A stretch of DNA of 60,322 nucleotides, from assembly GCA_947629775.1 (NCBI GenBank), contig CANRFA010000010.1, forward strand, positions 1 to 60,322, given 5' to 3'. The DNA comes from an uncultured Oscillospiraceae bacterium. Lineage in GTDB: Bacteria > Bacillota > Clostridia > Oscillospirales > Oscillospiraceae. The position numbers were made by a program, and so were the translations under genes. The notes beneath the pieces are model-generated. The model ran no database searches and had not been told where the DNA came from. It worked only from the letters and a program-made list of their open reading frames with translations. This document shows positions 7,762 to 15,425 of the stretch, piece after piece (position 1 is the stretch's first letter; the number at the start of each line of letters is the position of its first letter).

Positions 7762-9279
7762 CTACATGAGAGGCGCGAAAATCCGCAGAACGCTGCGGTA
7801 GAGCTGTTCCAGGGGGCGCAGATGGCGGAAGCGGTTCAGAGGATAGAGTTCGCTGCGCTCCATGGTGCGCTCGAAGTCCCGGCGGATTTCCGCCACGCAG
7901 GGGGTGTCGCACATCCAGACGCCGTCCTCGAAGTGGAGGAAGAGGCTGCGGTAGTCCAGGTTGACGGTACCCACGGTGGCGAACCGGTCGTCCACCACGA
8001 AGTTTTTGGCGTGGATGAAGCCGGGGGTGTATTCATAGATGCGCACGCCGGCCTCCAGGAGGGGCGGATAGTGGGCCCGGGTGACCTGGAAGACGTAGCG
8101 CTTGTCCGGAATGTGGGGGGTGATGATGCGCACATCCACGCCGGACTTGGCGGCCGTACAGAGGGCGGTGTTGGTGGCCGTATCGATCACCAGGTAGGGG
8201 GTGGTGATATAGATATACCGGCGGGCGGAGTAGATGAGGTTCAGATAGACGGTCTGGGCCACCGGCTCTCCGTCCAGCGGCGTGTCCGTGTAGGGCTGGA
8301 CATAGCCGGTCCAGGGGCGGACCGGAGCCGCCGGGGGCCGGAAGGCGGACCAGTTCTCCCTGCCGCCCCGGCATTCCTCCCACATGGAGAGGAACATGAC
8401 GGTCATGGACCAGACGGCGTCCCCATCCAGCTCGATGACGCTGTCCTTCCAGTGTCCGAAGCGCTCCTGGCGGTTGATATACTCGTCCGAGAGATTGATG
8501 CCGCCGGTGAAGCCAACGGTTCCGTCGATGATCATCAGCTTGCGGTGGTCCCGGTTGTTGAGGCGCAGGGTCATGACGGGCAGGAAGCGGTTGAAGACCT
8601 GGCAGCGGATGCCTTTTGCGCGCAGGGTTTCGTCGTAGGTCCGGGGCAGGCTGAACATGCATCCCATGTCGTCGTAGATGACCCGCACGTCCACGCCCTG
8701 GGCGGCCTTGCGTTCCAGCACCTCCAGAACGGCGTCCCAGAAGACGCCGGGACGGATGATGAAGTACTCCAGAAAGATATAGTGTTCCGCCTTCTCCAGC
8801 TGTTCCAGCATTCGGGGAAAGGCCTCGTCCCCCAGAGAAAAGTAGCGGGTTTCCGTGTTGGAGTAGGTGGGACAGGCGGCGATGCGCTCCAGGTAGGAGG
8901 CCTGGCGGGCGGCGTCGCCGCCCAGGAAGGCCAGATCCTCCGCCTTGAAGTCGTCCCGCAGGGCGGCGGCGGACTTCTCCAGCAGGCCCTGCATGCGGCG
9001 GCGGGTCCGCTTGGGGACATAGCCGCCGCCCACCATCAGGAAGAAGGCTCCGCCCAGAACGGGGAAGGGCAGCACCAGCAGCAGCCAGGCGATCTTGTAG
9101 CCCGGCTCCATGCGGCTGCCGATGATGGCCAGAGCGGCGACGATGCTGAGAAACACGAACAGCCAGTAGAAGTTGGAGGCGCTGTGAAGAATGAGGAGGG
9201 CGAGGACGGCGATCTGGGCGATGATGCTGAGTCCGATCAGCACGGAGCGGTGAAAAAGAATGTAGAGCAGTTTTTTCAC
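7762..9279 (-). CDS. cls: Cardiolipin synthase (PLD type)
   Basis: A 505-residue membrane phospholipase-D-family enzyme that condenses two phosphatidylglycerols into cardiolipin and glycerol. Two or three hydrophobic helices occupy residues 10-85. The two catalytic HKD motifs are HRKLMIID at 245-252 and HAKNFVVDD at 423-431, each followed by the expected Gly/Asn positions (FTGGINLSDEY and GTVNLD). Length matches ClsA-type enzymes of Firmicutes. It starts 36 bases after yfcE ends, so the two are probably co-transcribed. Confidence 0.93.
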   Translation of the reverse strand: MKKLLYILFHRSVLIGLSIIAQIAVLALLILHSASNFYWLFVFLSIVAALAIIGSRMEPGYKIAWLLLVLPFPVLGGAFFLMVGGGYVPKRTRRRMQGLLEKSAAALRDDFKAEDLAFLGGDAARQASYLERIAACPTYSNTETRYFSLGDEAFPRMLEQLEKAEHYIFLEYFIIRPGVFWDAVLEVLERKAAQGVDVRVIYDDMGCMFSLPRTYDETLRAKGIRCQVFNRFLPVMTLRLNNRDHRKLMIIDGTVGFTGGINLSDEYINRQERFGHWKDSVIELDGDAVWSMTVMFLSMWEECRGGRENWSAFRPPAAPVRPWTGYVQPYTDTPLDGEPVAQTVYLNLIYSARRYIYITTPYLVIDTATNTALCTAAKSGVDVRIITPHIPDKRYVFQVTRAHYPPLLEAGVRIYEYTPGFIHAKNFVVDDRFATVGTVNLDYRSLFLHFEDGVWMCDTPCVAEIRRDFERTMERSELYPLNRFRHLRPLEQLYRSVLRIFAPLM

Positions 9280-9315
9280 AGGCGGAGTCCTCCATTCAGA
9301 AGAGTGGGGAGAGGC

Positions 9316-9771
9316 TCAGTTCCGGTGTATTTCGCAGGAGATTGTTCCTCTCTCGATGGTGATGAGTCCATAGCTGGTGCGGCTGGTGCCCGGATTCATG
9401 ACCCAGAGCCCGGTTTCCGTCCTCGTACAGTACGGAATATGGGTGTGGCCGAAGAGCAGCACATCCGCGCCGGCTGTCGTGGCGTCCGCAATGGCCATGC
9501 CGTAGCCGGACTTTACGTGCCAGTTGTGTCCATGGGCCAGGAGAAAGACCTTGCCGGCCAGGGTAATGCGCTTTTTCAGGGGCTCTGTGCCCCAGCCGTC
9601 GCAGTTGCCGGGGACCCGGCAGACCGGGATATCGTCGTAGACATCGGCGAGCCATTCCGCGTCGGACTCGTAATCGCCCAGGTGGATGATCTGGTCCGGC
9701 TGATGGAGATCCACCGCGTTGTACATTCCGTTCATGGAGCGGTGGGAGTCGGAAAAGACAAGAATCTTCAA
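9316..9771 (-). CDS. yfcE: YfcE/MJ0936-family metallophosphodiesterase
   Basis: A 151-residue calcineurin-like phosphoesterase. All metal-binding blocks are visible: FSDSH near residue 7, HLGD near 30, GNCD near 57, HGH near 79 and FGHTH near 108. Single-domain proteins of this size hydrolyse phosphodiesters in vitro, while the physiological substrate is not known. First gene of a probable yfcE-cls-ltaE minus-strand operon. Its start lies opposite the promoter of the small-gene operon at 9834. Confidence 0.85.
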   Translation of the reverse strand: MKILVFSDSHRSMNGMYNAVDLHQPDQIIHLGDYESDAEWLADVYDDIPVCRVPGNCDGWGTEPLKKRITLAGKVFLLAHGHNWHVKSGYGMAIADATTAGADVLLFGHTHIPYCTRTETGLWVMNPGTSRTSYGLITIERGTISCEIHRN

Positions 9772-9779
9772 TGCGTGTC

Positions 9780-9805
9780 ACCTCGGATATTCCCCCGCAT
9801 ATACT
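9780..9805 (+). promoter_or_regulatory. Possible sigmaK-like promoter of the 9834-10973 operon
   Basis: AC at 9780-9781, 16-base spacer, CATATACT at 9798-9805: the arrangement of a mother-cell sigmaK promoter. The GTGTCACC context of the -35 is shared with the spoVM site. About 30 bases separate it from the first start codon. Confidence 0.45.
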
Positions 9806-9833
9806 GGAGTAAAACGCAGGGGAGATGATTGCC

Positions 9834-10100
9834 ATGAAACGGGAAGCAAATCCGCTGGACCAGGCCCTGTCCGGTTCGCAGCGGGAGACTCTGGGCCGGC
9901 TGGCCCGGTCCGGAGACGCCCGGAAGCTGATGGAACTGCTGAACCGGCAGGGAGGCGTGCAGGAGGCCGCCCAGGCGGCCGCCGGCGGGGATACCCGGGC
10001 CCTGATGGAGATGATGGACCGGCTGATGCGGTCCGGAGAGGGAGCGGCGCTGGTGGAGCGCATCGGGGAGCAGGCCCGGAAGGCGGGACTGGAACCGTAA
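9834..10100 (+). CDS. Small helical protein of unknown function, first gene of a three-gene set
   Basis: An 88-residue, charged, all-helical protein with repeated Ala-Gly-Asp and Met-Glu-Met-Met-Asp segments. I recognise no enzyme family. The ATG at 9834 is preferred over 9825 because the AGGGGAG ribosome-binding site at about 9818-9824 is properly spaced only for the former. It is followed at short intervals by two more unknown genes on the same strand and preceded by a sigmaK-like promoter, which suggests a sporulation role. That link is inference. Confidence 0.65.
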   Translation: MKREANPLDQALSGSQRETLGRLARSGDARKLMELLNRQGGVQEAAQAAAGGDTRALMEMMDRLMRSGEGAALVERIGEQARKAGLEP

Positions 10101-10138
10101 CGGTCTGAGGCCCGGCAGGCGGAAAGGGGGAGCGAGGC

Positions 10139-10600
10139 GTGGACGGGTTTGAGGACAGACTGAATTCCATTCTGGGAAATCCGGAAGCCATGGGACAGAT
10201 CATGGCCCTGGCCCGGTCCCTGAACGCGCCGGAGGGCTCACCGCCGCCCGACGGGGAGACCGGGAAGGACCGGGAAGAGTCTCCTCCGGAGCCGGCCGGA
10301 GAGGAAGAGCCTGCGGACCGGCCCCGGCCCCGGGAGCGGGAATCCGAAGCGGATGGTCCGGATCTCTCCGCCCTGCTGGGACAGCTGGATCCCGCCATGC
10401 TGCGGCTGGGAGGTCGCCTGCTGCGGGAGATGCAGGGGTCGGAAAGCCGCAACGCCGCCCTTCTCCAGGCGCTGCGCCCCTTCCTCCGGGAGGACCGGCG
10501 GGAGCGTCTGGACCGGGCCCTTCAGCTGGCCCGGGTGACCCGCCTGATCCGGGTGGCCCTGGGAGCCCTGGCGGGGAAGGAGGGAGAGGGGAGTGTATAA
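10139..10600 (+). CDS. Unknown protein with acidic/proline-rich linker
   Basis: A 153-residue protein from a GTG start (GGGGGAGCGAGG just before). An N-terminal helical segment (residues 1-30) is joined by a disordered Pro/Glu/Arg-rich linker (about 35-75) to a C-terminal helical bundle rich in Leu and Arg. No recognised domain, no signal peptide or membrane segment. It overlaps the next gene by 8 bases, which implies translational coupling, so the two products may act together. Confidence 0.65.
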   Translation: MDGFEDRLNSILGNPEAMGQIMALARSLNAPEGSPPPDGETGKDREESPPEPAGEEEPADRPRPRERESEADGPDLSALLGQLDPAMLRLGGRLLREMQGSESRNAALLQALRPFLREDRRERLDRALQLARVTRLIRVALGALAGKEGEGSV

Positions 10601-10973
10601 CCGCTACATCCCGGCGGAAGAAGAGTACGTGCTGGTGGAGGATCCGCCCGCCCCGGAGAATCCGTTGCCTCCGCCGAAGTCCCGGCCTTTCTCTCCTGGC
10701 CAGGAACCCTCTTCCCCTGGCGGTTTTTTTTCTCTGCCCCGGTTTCCGAAGGGCAGGGATCTGGCCTCCGGCCTTTCCGCCCTGCTGGGGCGGAAAGAGG
10801 GGGGCGGGATCTCCGGCCTTCTGCGCTCCCTGGGACTGGAAGACATCGACACGGGGGACGTGCTCCTGCTGCTCATCATCCTCTACCTGCTGGTGGAAGG
10901 AGACGATCTGGAACTGGTGATCGCCCTGGGGCTGACGCTTCTCATGGGACCCGGGGAGAAGGAAGAAAGCTGA
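10593..10973 (+). CDS. Unknown small membrane-associated protein
   Basis: A 126-residue protein from a GTG start inside the end of the previous gene. After a Pro-rich N-terminal half comes a Gly-Leu-rich stretch and then a hydrophobic segment (about residues 86-118) with the pattern Asp-Thr-Gly-Asp-Val-Leu-Leu-Leu-Leu-Ile-Ile-Leu, interrupted by a Glu-Gly-Asp-Asp turn before a second hydrophobic run. It looks like a helical hairpin membrane anchor. Similar short GD-LLLLLI proteins are, in my knowledge, common hypothetical proteins of spore-forming Clostridia. Last gene of the operon. Confidence 0.65.
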   Translation: MYNRYIPAEEEYVLVEDPPAPENPLPPPKSRPFSPGQEPSSPGGFFSLPRFPKGRDLASGLSALLGRKEGGGISGLLRSLGLEDIDTGDVLLLLIILYLLVEGDDLELVIALGLTLLMGPGEKEES

Positions 10974-10982
10974 AATACGCAG

Positions 10983-11007
10983 ACGGGGCGGCCGTGGGCC
11001 GCCCCGT
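10983..11007. terminator. Convergent terminator
   Basis: Perfect 11-bp stem (10983-10993 with 10997-11007), 3-base loop, between two converging transcription units. T-run is weak (TTCT). Confidence 0.7.
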
Positions 11008-11009
11008 TC

Positions 11010-11771
11010 TCACGAAACTGTGTGCAGGACCGTTCCGTCCGGAAGCGCGAAGGAGGCGTCCGCCGGGCAGGGGGTGGTGATGGCGCCGGAGGATGTCATG
11101 CGATAGACCAGGGTTCCGTCCTGTTCCATCTCCGCGGCCATCAGAAGTCCGTTGTCCACGCTGACCCAGTAGCGCTCCAGCGCCTGGGGATGGTCCAGAC
11201 GCACTTCCACGTAGACGCAGGGCAGTTCGTCCCGCATCTCGTAGCCGGCGTTGACGATGGAGGCCGGATCCAGATCCAGCACCGTCTCATAGGTGGGAAT
11301 GGTCTGGGAGAGGTCCGGGGAGCGGCTGTCCGAGGGCGCGGTCTGGTACAGACGGCTGCCGGAGTACCAGTAGTAGAGCTTTCCGTCTCCGGTCATTTCG
11401 TGCCGTTCCGCGCCGGAGGGCAGCGTGCGGGTGGTGCGGGTCCAGCCGCCGTCCGTCCATACCTGGACGGAAGAGGTGTGGGACCCGCCGCTCCAGAAGG
11501 TCTCTACCGTCAGAGTCCGGAAGCAGCTGTTCACCCGGGAGAGAGTGGCAATCACGTTCTGTACGGTCTCCGGGGTGACCGCCACGGCCTGGTACTGGCC
11601 TCCCAGGGAAGCGGAGGATTCGGCCCCGCTGCCGGAGGAGGGGTCCACGGCGGGCAGTTCCACGGAAGGAGTGCGCAGGGAGAGCCAGCTGCGGCCGAAG
11701 CTGGCGAAGAGGGCGCCCACCAGCAGCAGGATCACAAGGGCGGCCAGGATAAGCCGGTTCTTCTGTTCCAG
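11010..11771 (-). CDS. Membrane-anchored extracytoplasmic protein of unknown function
   Basis: About 241-253 residues. An N-terminal transmembrane helix (Leu-Ile-Leu-Ala-Ala-Leu-Val-Ile-Leu...) is followed by a Ser/Pro/Gly linker and a beta-rich extracellular domain with many Thr, Ser, Trp and Tyr residues, reminiscent of LolA/RseB-like folds but not assignable. GTG at 11735 is the first conventional start but cuts the helix. In-frame CTG at 11771, followed by Glu-Gln-Lys-Asn-Arg and directly preceded by GAGGTGAGG, restores a normal anchor and is my preferred start. Last gene of the trpS-tagO-mnaA run, so a cell-envelope role is plausible. Confidence 0.6.
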   Translation of the reverse strand: MEQKNRLILAALVILLLVGALFASFGRSWLSLRTPSVELPAVDPSSGSGAESSASLGGQYQAVAVTPETVQNVIATLSRVNSCFRTLTVETFWSGGSHTSSVQVWTDGGWTRTTRTLPSGAERHEMTGDGKLYYWYSGSRLYQTAPSDSRSPDLSQTIPTYETVLDLDPASIVNAGYEMRDELPCVYVEVRLDHPQALERYWVSVDNGLLMAAEMEQDGTLVYRMTSSGAITTPCPADASFALPDGTVLHTVS

Positions 11772-11800
11772 GGGACCTCACCTCGCTCCGGAAGAAAAGA

Positions 11801-12949
11801 TTACGGATGGAATTCGTCGGGGGGCTCGGCGCGCAGGCCGAAGCGCCATTCAATGGCGTCCGCGATGCGCCGGCAGGCCTGTCCGTCTCCGTAGGGGTTG
11901 ACGGCGTGGGCCATGCGGTGGTAGGCGTCCGGATCCGATAGGAGCCGGCTGGCGGCCTGGAAGATTGGTTCCTCCTCCACGCCGGCCAGTTCCACGGTGC
12001 CGGCGGCCACGGCCTCGGGCCGTTCCGTCTCCCGGCGCAGGACCAGCACGGGCTTGCCCAGGGCGGGGGCCTCCTCCTGCAGGCCGCCGGAATCCGTCAT
12101 CACCAGGAAACTGCGGTCCATGAGATTGTGCATCTCATCCACCGCCAGCGGGGCGATGAGGTGGATGCGGGGATGACCGTCCAGAATGGAGTGGGCGGCC
12201 TCCTGTACCACGGGGGAGAGATGGACGGGATACACAAGCTCCGTGTCCGGGGAGGCGTCCGCCACCCGGCGCAGGGCCGTGAAGATGTTGCGCATGGGCT
12301 GCCCGTAGTTTTCCCGCCGGTGACAGGTGACGAGAATCACCCGCCGGCTCTGATAGTCCAGTTCGTTGAGGACCGGCTCCTGGAAGGTGAAATCGGAAAG
12401 CACGGTGTGCTTCAGGGCGTCGATGACGGTGTTGCCCGTCAGGAAGATCCCCTTCGTGATGTTCTCCCGGGCCAGATTCTCCCGGTTTGTGACGGTGGGG
12501 CAGAAGTGGAGTTCGGCGATGGCGCCGGTCATACGGCGGTTCATCTCCTCCGGATAGGGGGAGTACTTGTCGCCGGTGCGCAGTCCGGCCTCCACGTGGC
12601 CCACGGGGATCTTCTGGTAGAAGGCCGCGAGAGCCCCGGCGAAGGTGGTGGAGGTGTCGCCGTGGACCAGCACCAGGTCCGGCTTCGCCTGCTCCAGCAC
12701 GGTCCCCATGCCCGTCAGGCACTTGGAGGTGATGGTGTAGAGGGTCTGCCGGGGCTCCATGATGTTGAGATCGTAGTCCGGCTTCAGGCGGAAGATCTGC
12801 AGCACGCTGTCCAGCATTTCCCGGTGCTGGGCGGTGACGCAGCAGAGCGCCTCGATGGAATCACGCCGCGCCAGTTCCAGGGCCAGCGGGGCCATCTTGA
12901 TGGCTTCGGGCCGGGTGCCGAAGACGGTCATGACTTTCAGTCTGCTCAT
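11801..12949 (-). CDS. mnaA: UDP-N-acetylglucosamine 2-epimerase (non-hydrolysing)
   Basis: A 382-residue GT-B-fold enzyme interconverting UDP-GlcNAc and UDP-ManNAc. The N-terminal FGTRPEAIKMAPL signature, the HGDTSTTFAGA block, the HVEAGLRTGD block and the late DSGGLQEEAPALGKPVLVLR block are all present. UDP-ManNAc is the donor used by TagA, whose gene lies at 32841-33587. It overlaps tagO by 4 bases (ATGA), so the two are translationally coupled. Confidence 0.95.
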   Translation of the reverse strand: MSRLKVMTVFGTRPEAIKMAPLALELARRDSIEALCCVTAQHREMLDSVLQIFRLKPDYDLNIMEPRQTLYTITSKCLTGMGTVLEQAKPDLVLVHGDTSTTFAGALAAFYQKIPVGHVEAGLRTGDKYSPYPEEMNRRMTGAIAELHFCPTVTNRENLARENITKGIFLTGNTVIDALKHTVLSDFTFQEPVLNELDYQSRRVILVTCHRRENYGQPMRNIFTALRRVADASPDTELVYPVHLSPVVQEAAHSILDGHPRIHLIAPLAVDEMHNLMDRSFLVMTDSGGLQEEAPALGKPVLVLRRETERPEAVAAGTVELAGVEEEPIFQAASRLLSDPDAYHRMAHAVNPYGDGQACRRIADAIEWRFGLRAEPPDEFHP

Positions 12950-14136
12950 CGGGATGATTGATCCTCCTCGCCGAAGAAGTTTTCGTTGCCCGCGATCTGG
13001 GAGGGACCCTGGGGCCTGAGCCGGTTGGGACGGTTGGTCTGCTGCTGCAGGGGAGGCCGGGGAGCCGGCTCCTTTTTCGCGGGGGCGTCATGGGGCCCGT
13101 TGTGGCTGATGAAGATGGAGGCGGCCACGGCTCCCGCGAAGCACAGAGCGACCAGGAAGATCATGGCCCGCAGCACGCCGGCGGTGGTGAGCACCACGGC
13201 GGAGAGTCCCAGAATGGCGCTGATGATATAGAGGGTGGCGACCGCCTGCTTCTGGGAGAACCCCATGTCGATCAGGCGGTGGTGAATGTGGCCCCGGTCC
13301 GGAGCCAGGGGAGACTGCCCGTGGGATATCCGGCGCACAATGGCGAAGCAGGTGTCGAAGATGGGCAGACCCAGCATGAGGAAGGGCACGGCGAAGGAGA
13401 TGATCATGTGGAACTTGAACAGTCCCTCCACGGAGGCCGTGGCCAGAATGAAGCCCAGGAAGGTGGACCCCGTGTCTCCCATGAAGATCTTGGCCGGGTT
13501 CAGATTATAGGGCAGAAACCCGATGCACGCGCCCGCCAGGGCGGCGGTCAGGATGGCGATGTCCGGCTCCGTGACGATCAGGGCGATGACCAGCAGGGTC
13601 ATGGAGCTGATGGTGGAGACGCCGCAGGCCAGCCCGTCCAGGCCGTCGATGAGGTTGACGGCGTTTGTGATGCCGGCGATCCAGAGAACGGTGATGGGGA
13701 AGCTGAGCCAGCCCAGATCCCAGTAGGGATTGCTGGAAAAGATGTTGATGTTGGAGAGAAACTCGATGCGGTTTCCTCCGCTGACGGCCACCAGGGCCGC
13801 CACGATCTGCACGGCGAACTTCAGTTTGGGCCCCAGGGCCTTGATGTCGTCGACGATGCCCAGCACCACGATGATCACGGAGCCCAGCAGCATGGTGCGC
13901 AGCTGCTCGGTCAGGGGCAGAAAGATGAGGACGCTGAGCAGGAAGCCGAAAAAGATGGCGAGACCGCCCATGCGCGGAATGGGATGGTCGTGCATGCGCC
14001 GGTTGTCCCGGGGCACATCCACCGCGTGCATGCGGAAGGCCAGGGAACGGACCACCGGCGTGGAGATCAGAGAGACCAGGGCGGCGGTAATCAGGGCCGC
14101 CGCAGCGGTCTCAATAACGGGAAGCTGAATGCCCAT
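12946..14136 (-). CDS. tagO: Undecaprenyl-phosphate N-acetylglucosaminyl-1-phosphate transferase
   Basis: A 396-residue polytopic membrane protein of the MraY/WecA/TagO family that transfers GlcNAc-1-P from UDP-GlcNAc to undecaprenyl phosphate, the first committed step of wall polymer synthesis. It has about 11 hydrophobic helices, the DDIKALGPK acidic loop, the NAVNLIDGLDGLA motif, and the cytoplasmic HIHHRLIDMGFSQKQAV motif typical of WecA/TagO rather than MraY. The proline/arginine-rich C-terminal tail of about 45 residues is lineage-specific. Starts 47 bases after trpS and probably shares its promoter. Confidence 0.92.
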   Translation of the reverse strand: MGIQLPVIETAAAALITAALVSLISTPVVRSLAFRMHAVDVPRDNRRMHDHPIPRMGGLAIFFGFLLSVLIFLPLTEQLRTMLLGSVIIVVLGIVDDIKALGPKLKFAVQIVAALVAVSGGNRIEFLSNINIFSSNPYWDLGWLSFPITVLWIAGITNAVNLIDGLDGLACGVSTISSMTLLVIALIVTEPDIAILTAALAGACIGFLPYNLNPAKIFMGDTGSTFLGFILATASVEGLFKFHMIISFAVPFLMLGLPIFDTCFAIVRRISHGQSPLAPDRGHIHHRLIDMGFSQKQAVATLYIISAILGLSAVVLTTAGVLRAMIFLVALCFAGAVAASIFISHNGPHDAPAKKEPAPRPPLQQQTNRPNRLRPQGPSQIAGNENFFGEEDQSSR

Positions 14137-14183
14137 AATGGCTCCTCTTCAGAAAAATAAGACGGTGAGACGCGAAACGCGAC

Positions 14184-15185
14184 TCAGGGCTGGACGAAGC
14201 CAACCTTTTTGTAGACCTTGCGCAGGGTCTTATTGGCCACGCGGGAGGCCTTTTCGGCGCCGGCGCGGTAGACGCCCTCCAGGTAGCCCTTGTCCTTGAG
14301 AATGCGGGTGGCCTCCTCCCGGATGGGACGCAGGCACTCGATGACCGCCTCGCCCACCTTCGGCTTGAAGGCGCCGTAGCCCTGCCCATCGAATTCCGCC
14401 TCGATGGCCTCGAAGGTGCGGCCGGTGATGGCGGAGTAGATGTTCATCAGGTTGGAGACGCCCGGCTTCGCCACGGGATCGTAGCGCACACAGCGCTCCG
14501 TGTCGCTGTCCGTCACCGCCCGGCGGAACTTGCGCTGGATGTCTTCCGGCTTTTCCATGAGGAAGACGCAGCCCTCCGGGATGGACTTGGACATCTTGGA
14601 GCCGGGCACGGTGAGGCCCATGATGCGGGCGCCGGCCTTGGGGATATAGGGCTCCGGGATCTTGAACACGGGGCCGTAGATGCCGTTGAACCGCTGGGCC
14701 ACGTCCCGGGTGAGCTCCACGTGCTGCTTCTGGTCCTCGCCCACCGGCACATAGTCCGGCTGGTAGAGGAGAATGTCCGCCGCCATCAGGGCGGGATAGG
14801 TGAAGAGACCGGCGTTGATGTTGTCCTTGTGCTTGGCGGACTTGTCCTTGAACTGGGTCATGCGGCTCAGTTCGCCGAACATGGTGTAGCAGTCCAGGAC
14901 CCAGCCCAGCTGGGCGTGAGCGGGAACGTGGGACTGGAAGAAGAGCGTATTCTTTTCCGGATCCAGGCCGCAGGCGATATACTGAGCCAGCTGCTCCAGA
15001 GAGCGGCGGCGGAGATCCGCGGGATTCTGGCGGACGGTGATGGTGTGCAGATCCGCCATGAAGTAGTAGCAGTCAAATTCCTCAACCCGGTCGGCCCAGT
15101 TCTTGATGGCCCCCAGGTAGTTGCCCAGGTGGAGATCGCCGCTGGGCTGGATGCCGGAGAGCATGATTTTCTTTGTGTCATCCAT
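14184..15185 (-). CDS. trpS: Tryptophanyl-tRNA synthetase
   Basis: A 333-residue class I aminoacyl-tRNA synthetase. The HIGH-equivalent is HLGN in PSGDLHLGNYLG (residues 14-25) and KMSKS lies in PGSKMSKSIPEG. Length matches bacterial TrpRS. It probably heads an operon with tagO, mnaA and the unknown gene. The 5' leader is short and holds no T-box signature, so tRNA-dependent control is not evident. Confidence 0.96.
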   Translation of the reverse strand: MDDTKKIMLSGIQPSGDLHLGNYLGAIKNWADRVEEFDCYYFMADLHTITVRQNPADLRRRSLEQLAQYIACGLDPEKNTLFFQSHVPAHAQLGWVLDCYTMFGELSRMTQFKDKSAKHKDNINAGLFTYPALMAADILLYQPDYVPVGEDQKQHVELTRDVAQRFNGIYGPVFKIPEPYIPKAGARIMGLTVPGSKMSKSIPEGCVFLMEKPEDIQRKFRRAVTDSDTERCVRYDPVAKPGVSNLMNIYSAITGRTFEAIEAEFDGQGYGAFKPKVGEAVIECLRPIREEATRILKDKGYLEGVYRAGAEKASRVANKTLRKVYKKVGFVQP

Positions 15186-15247
15186 GTCTGTAAGGCTCCT
15201 TTTGGATCAGAAGGTATCCGAAAGGGGATACCGGTTGGTGTCAGTGT

Positions 15248-15276
15248 ATTCTATCACAGGGGCAGACGTTTGGCAA
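15248..15276 (-). promoter_or_regulatory. sigmaA promoter of trpS
   Basis: On the minus strand TTGCCA (15271-15276), 17-base spacer, TAGAAT (15248-15253), about 60 bases before the trpS start. Confidence 0.7.
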
Positions 15277-15353
15277 CCTGTGAAAGCGCTGAAAAAAACC
15301 TCCGGCGGAGGGCGGGTTCCGTAAAATCCGGAACAGGAGAGCGCCGGCAGGAT

Positions 15354-15382
15354 TTGACAGCGGAAGCGGAGTCTGCTAGAAT
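15354..15382 (+). promoter_or_regulatory. sigmaA promoter of the DHHW gene
   Basis: TTGACA (15354-15359), exactly 17 bases, TAGAAT (15377-15382). It overlaps the upstream ATG at 15381, which rules that codon out as the start of the gene. Confidence 0.75.
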
Positions 15383-15425
15383 GGCGGGTACGGAACGGAT
15401 TTTGCCGGGGGAGGAGGAAACCTCT

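Noticed and set aside
15186-15300. T-box riboswitch before trpS
   Set aside because: No AGGGTGGNACCGCG-type T-box sequence or specifier hairpin; the promoter lies too near the start.
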